A DNA stretch of 64,000 nucleotides from NCBI GenBank assembly GCA_963823165.1, contig CAWGKV010000039.1:186001-250000 (forward strand), given 5' to 3'. The notes under the pieces are model-generated. The model searched no databases. It saw nothing but the letters and a program-made list of their open reading frames with translations, and was not told the origin of the DNA. A program made the position numbers and the translations under genes. The DNA is from Roseiarcus sp963823165. Lineage in GTDB: Bacteria; Pseudomonadota; Alphaproteobacteria; Rhizobiales; Beijerinckiaceae. Shown here piece by piece: positions 60,621-64,000 of this stretch (position 1 is its first letter; every line of letters begins with the position of its first letter).

Positions 60621-61853
60621 TCATGCGGGAGCGGGGGTGAGCTGAACGGCAAAGCCGAGGTTCTGGAGGCGCTGGACAAGGCGGCGAGTTGAGGCGGTCT
60701 TGTGTCGGCGGTCGAAGTGATCGGCGCCGAGGTCCTGGTACAACGTTCCGTCCTTGAGCATGTGGTAGATGGTGCGCAGGAGGGAGGCGGCGACGGCGCC
60801 GATGGCTTTCTTGGCGCCCCGGCGGGCCTTGATTCGGTGGAACTGGGCCTGGAAGTAGCTGCCCTTGGTTCTGACGGCCGCCCAGGCGCACGGGAAGAGC
60901 GTTGCTTTCAACCAGCGTGAGCCCTTGCGCATTCGGGTGGATCTTCTCTTGCCGGCGCTCTCGTCGTTGCGCGGGCACATGCAGGCCCAGGAGAGGAGAT
61001 GGCCGTCCGAAGGGTAGCGGCTCATGTCGATTCCGATCTCGGAAAGAACGCTTTGGGCGCTGCGGTCGTCGAAGCCCGGGATGGTCCTTACGATTTGGGT
61101 GGCCTCGCGAAAGGAGTCGAGATCGGCCTCCACCTCCTGGTCGATCCGGGCGATCGCTCGGTCGAGGGCGTCGACCTGATCGAGATGGAGTTGAAGCAGG
61201 AAGCGATGGTGAGGCGTCGGCCGGCCTCGCAGGGCCTCGCGAAGCTCTTCTTTCGTCGCCTTGATCCGCCGGTCGGCCAAGCCGGCCAAGACGGCCGGGT
61301 CGGTCTGGCCGGCGATTATCGCCTCGATCATGCGCCGACCGCTGACGCCAAGGATGTCGGAGATGACGGAATCGAGTTTGATGTTGGCGTCCTCCAGCGT
61401 CTTCTGCAGCCGCTGGGTATGGGACGAGCGCTCGCGAACCAGCTGCTTGCGGGTGCGAAGCAGGGACCGCAGCTCCTGGGTCGGGCGATCCGGAACGAAG
61501 CTGCCGCGGATCAGGCCGTGGGCGGCCAGGTCGGAGAGCCAGGTCGCATCGTTCACGTCGGTCTTGCGGCCGGGCACGTTCTTCACATGCGCGGCGTTGG
61601 CCAGCAGCAGCTCGAACTCGCCATCCGCGAGGATGTGCCAGACCGGTTTCCAATAGACGCCGGTGGCTTCCATGGCCGCGAGCGTGCATCCCTTGTCCGA
61701 AAGCCACGCCGAGAGGGCCAGCAAGCCGGACGTCGTGGTGTCGAACGTCCGCGCTTCCTGCTCGACCGCCGCACCCTGCTGAATCCGAACGCAGGCGACG
61801 ACCGTCTTTTTGTGGACGTCCAGTCCGGCGCATTTTGGATAGAGCACTTCCAT
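60621..61853 (-). CDS. IS110-family DEDD transposase, full length
   Basis: 410 aa. The RuvC-like N-half has the acidic residues in CAGLDVHKKTVVACVR, LAAMEATGVYWKPVWHIL and KNVPGRKTDVNDATWLSDL. The C-half (Tnp_20) has IPGFDDRSAQSVLSEIGID, the block HLLSWACMCPRNDESAGKRR with the catalytic serine region, and ATLFPCAWAAVRTKGSYF. No internal stop or frameshift, so it may be active. The upstream noncoding segment fits the IS110 group, in which a guide (bridge) RNA is made from the left end. Confidence 0.95.
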   Translation of the reverse strand: MEVLYPKCAGLDVHKKTVVACVRIQQGAAVEQEARTFDTTTSGLLALSAWLSDKGCTLAAMEATGVYWKPVWHILADGEFELLLANAAHVKNVPGRKTDVNDATWLSDLAAHGLIRGSFVPDRPTQELRSLLRTRKQLVRERSSHTQRLQKTLEDANIKLDSVISDILGVSGRRMIEAIIAGQTDPAVLAGLADRRIKATKEELREALRGRPTPHHRFLLQLHLDQVDALDRAIARIDQEVEADLDSFREATQIVRTIPGFDDRSAQSVLSEIGIDMSRYPSDGHLLSWACMCPRNDESAGKRRSTRMRKGSRWLKATLFPCAWAAVRTKGSYFQAQFHRIKARRGAKKAIGAVAASLLRTIYHMLKDGTLYQDLGADHFDRRHKTASTRRLVQRLQNLGFAVQLTPAPA

Positions 61854-62100
61854 GCCTCACCTCCGCAAACAGTGCGTCGTCGGCATGGGACTTCTGGTCT
61901 AGAGAACTCTAGGGGGCGCGCTCCGCGGCCTTACGGCCGGTGGCTGCACTAGGGGGTGCTCCGAAGTCCCAGGTCCAACTAGAGAACGAGCTCATAGGCA
62001 CCAAACAGAAACCGACCTCTGCGCCGACGACGCTCAGCAGCGTAGCACGCGTTTCATTCCAGGGGGTCGCCGCCGAGTCAGATGGCCAACTAGAGAGAAA
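61854..62100 (-). ncRNA. Candidate IS110 bridge-RNA region
   Basis: The roughly 250 bp ahead of the transposase start is noncoding and lies where IS110-group elements encode the bridge RNA that pairs with target and donor DNA. It can fold in parts (for example GCCGGTGGCT near 61936 and GGCGGCGACC near 62068 on the respective strands). Loops complementary to the element ends were not worked out. Call by position only. Confidence 0.4.
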
Positions 62101-62103
62101 CTA

Positions 62104-63362
62104 GTTCATCGATTTCGAAATTCGAATCATTTCAGGCAGCTTGGTCGAGCTTATAGGACCAAGTGTGGACGACGGGGTCTCGATTGAAGTGATCCATGGC
62201 GGCCATGATGCGGTCCTTGAGTTCCTGTTTGGATGCGACACGGATGTGGCGCAGCACCGAGCGGGCGAGCTTGGAGAAGAAACCCTCGACGAGATTGAGC
62301 CAGGAGATGAATTCGAATCGGCCGGCAGGCTGGTCCGCGAGCCAAGCCTTGGTCTCCTTCGAGATGTGCGCGGAATGATTGTCGAGGATCAGCTTGATCG
62401 CCGTATGGGTCGGATAGGCGGCGTCGAGAAGCTTGAGGAATTCGATGAATTCGCGGCTGCGGTGGCGATCCTTGACGAGAGCGTGGACCTGGCCGGTGAG
62501 CAGATCGATGCCGGCCAGCAAGCTCACCGTGCCGTGGCGCTTGTACTCGTGATCGCGCGCCAAGGTCGCATGTCTGCCGGGCTCGGGCGGCAGGTCCGGG
62601 GCCGTCGTGGCGATTGCCTGAATGCCAGGCTTCTCATCGTAGGAGACGATCGCCACCGCATCGCTCGGCTTTTTGTTTGGCGGCGGCCGCAGTCTCCTTG
62701 ATAAGCTTCACCTGGTGATAGACGCACAGAACCTCCGCCACCTTCTGCTTGAACTGCAGGTCGCGGCGTTCCAGGTAATAGCGGACCCTATGCGGCTTGA
62801 TCTCCTGCTCATTGAGGATGTTGCACAGCGTGCCCTGAGCCAGCCTGGCAAGGCAAGCGTGCCCCTCTGCCGGCCCATGCTCACGCGCATGGCGGGCGAG
62901 CAGTCGCGTGGTCCACAATTCGTGGGGATAGCCGAGTTCCTTGGCCTTGCGGCAGGCGGGGTCGACAATCCATGCCTTGGCCTCGGCGGTGATCGTCGCC
63001 TCCCGGCCGGGCCGCGGGCGATCGCCGAGCGCCGCCATCGGACCACCGGCCAGCGCCCGCTCGACACAGCACTGGACGGTTTGATGGTGCGCACCCAAGG
63101 CCCTCCCCGCCGCAAAAAACGATGCGTCTTCCCGGTAGGCCAGCGGCATCCGCGCTCGCTCGACCCGGCTCGCCGATTCGCTTCGCGAGCGGGCAATCGC
63201 CCGCAACGCCGCCAAATCCTCCTCGCCAATCGCCAATTCGATCGCCCGCCGCAACCCCGGCATGACCTCAAACCTCGCTTCCGAATCAAAGCAGGAAGGT
63301 TACAAGCCAGGCCGGGAAAAATGAATCCCGCGCATACGATTGGTTTCAAGGAATCGATGAAC
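62104..63362 (-). mobile_element. IS630-family insertion sequence, 1259 bp, with TA target duplication
   Basis: Ends are imperfect inverted repeats: GTTCATCGATT at 62104 and its complement AATCGATGAAC ending at 63362, with weaker pairing beyond. Each end is flanked by TA (62102-62103 and 63363-63364) inside CTAG, the preferred IS630 target. Inside is one transposase gene in two frames. The element lies between the IS110 and the truncated cas7. Confidence 0.85.
62132..63263 (-). CDS. IS630-family transposase, two overlapping frames
   Basis: Frame A (62634-63263) is the HTH part (LAALRAIARSRSESASRVER, FFAAGRALGAHHQTVQCCVE, HRVRYYLERRDLQFKQKVAE). Frame B (to 62132) carries the catalytic DDE domain: VAIVSYDEKPGIQAI (first Asp), AIKLILDNHSAHISKET (second) and SWLNLVEGFFSKLARSVLRH (Glu). 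They meet at an A-rich stretch (AAACAAAAAGCCG, about 62665 on the complement), where a -1 or +1 shift joins them. The usual segment between FEF and WLNL is about seven residues short. It may be a programmed frameshift or a mutant copy. Confidence 0.85.
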
Positions 63363-63374
63363 TAGCTAAGCTAG

Positions 63375-64000
63375 CTTTATCTGAGAGAACGCCCTGGCGA
63401 CGCTGAGGTCAAACAGAACGAACCCAAGCTAAAAAAAGACAAGGCGAGGTTGACTCCGGGTTCCGACGATGAAGCACGCCGAATCCGGCAATTCATGTGC
63501 GACAATTTCTACGACATCCGCGCATTCGGGGGAGTTCTGTCCACCGGGATCAACGCCGGCCAGGTGCGCGGACCGGTGCAGTTCGCCTTCGGCCGATCGA
63601 TCGAGCCCATCCTGCCGCTCGAAGTCTCGATCACCCGCATGGCGGCGGCGAATGTTAAAGAAAAGAAGGAACGCGAGGAAGGCGACGATGACGTGAAGCG
63701 CGGCGACAAGCGCACCATGGGCCGCAAGCACATCGTGCCCTACGGGCTTTACCGGGCGCACGGCTACGTCTCAGCGCCGCTCGCCTCACACCCGGTCAAG
63801 GGCACTGGCTTTTCCGAAGGCGATCTCGATTTGCTGTTCGAGGCGAAGACGATGTTCGATCACGACCGCTCGGCAGCCAGAGGCGAGATGGCCAGCCGCA
63901 AGTTGATCGTTTTCCGTCATGCCGGCGCGCTCGGCAACGCGTCCGCGTCGGAGCTTTTCAGGCGCGTCAAGACCTGGAGACTGTTCAAAGGCGAGCGCTA
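63375..64000 (+). CDS. cas7: Type I-C CRISPR Cas7 (Csd2), 5'-truncated and running off the window
   Basis: The frame is open from 63375 (after an in-frame TAG at 63372) to the window end. It reads LYLRERPGDAEV at the start, then CDNFYDIRAFGGVLSTGINA, GQVRGPVQFAFGRSIEPILP, EVSITRMA, DKRTMGRKHIVPYGLYRAHG, FDHDRSAARGEMASRKLIVF and GALGNASASELFRRV, which are hallmark Cas7c/Csd2 blocks. Cas7 polymerises along the crRNA in the type I-C Cascade. The first 60 or so residues of the family, including the start, are missing: the IS630 ends 12 bp earlier. cas3, cas5 and cas8c, normally upstream, are not in the window, and cas4-cas1-cas2 may follow outside it. Confidence 0.9.

Larger units (their letters stand above)
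60597..62100 (-). mobile_element. IS110-family insertion sequence (approximate limits)
   Basis: Contains one transposase gene and about 250 bp of noncoding DNA upstream of it. The outer part shows repeated short words around CTAG: TCTAGGGGG at 60597, CTCTAGGGGG at about 61910, CACTAGGGGG at about 61948, and CAACTAGAGA at about 61976 and 62088. Exact ends are not defined because IS110 elements lack long terminal repeats and target duplications. Little DNA separates it from the SDR stop on one side and from the IS630 on the other. Confidence 0.78.

Noticed and set aside
60598..61860. 420-aa minus-strand frame overlapping the IS110 transposase
   Set aside because: It is a shadow frame; the transposase motifs are all in the frame ending at 60621.

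Overview
This window is high-GC DNA from what looks like an alphaproteobacterium of the order Hyphomicrobiales (Rhizobiales). That is inferred from the rsfS-rlmH-envC-ctpA gene order, the RpiR, Liv and EPS gene types, and a 'CATTCCCGCG...GGGAATCC' extragenic palindrome typical of the group. The genus cannot be fixed from sequence alone. No rRNA, tRNA or CRISPR array was seen.

Layout. (1) 1-4 kb: a Tat-exported molybdenum aldehyde oxidoreductase operon of the PaoABC type and a cupin gene, all on the minus strand. (2) 4.6-11.8 kb: a small secreted protein, a giant Ser/Thr kinase-ATPase-histidine kinase, an IS110 scar and a glycine-repeat secreted protein. (3) 12.6-18.7 kb: exopolysaccharide genes (GumC/Wzz-like co-polymerase, GT2, and a methyltransferase-GT9 fusion). 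(4) 18.9-20.2 kb: an IS630 scar fused to the first third of a class II DAHP synthase, then an ASCH protein. (5) 20.6-27.2 kb: core-type genes (quinone oxidoreductase, rsfS, rlmH, envC, and two tandem ctpA genes, the first frameshifted). (6) 28.7-30.9 kb: low-complexity secreted proteins and a Crp/Fnr regulator. (7) 31.2-41.8 kb: an LLM oxidoreductase, a Liv-type ABC transporter with fused ATPases, enolase, DUF190-CrcB, and an RpiR regulator divergent from a Gfo/Idh/MocA dehydrogenase.

(8) 42-64 kb is accessory and IS-rich. It holds a WecG/TagA-STAS fusion, a second IS110 scar, a hexapeptide acyltransferase, a P450-hydrolase pair, a heavily frameshifted NRPS (C-A-PCP-TE) running into a GT2 domain, and a sulfotransferase. 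Next is a compact putative biosynthetic locus: metY (frameshifted) divergent from metA, a haem-oxygenase-like diiron oxidase candidate, a free carrier protein, an AMP-dependent ligase and an SDR, the last three with overlapping or touching genes. An intact IS110 element sits directly at the SDR stop codon and is followed by an IS630 element. Beyond the IS630 lies a type I-C Cas7 (Csd2) gene that has lost its 5' end and runs off the window.

The two points that most deserve follow-up are the metA-HDO-ACP-ligase-SDR locus, whose product I cannot name, and the IS junction that joins it to a decapitated type I-C CRISPR-Cas locus. Several genes (ctpA copy 1, metY, the NRPS/GT2, the IS630 transposase) carry frameshifts. 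Reads would be needed to tell decay from assembly error.
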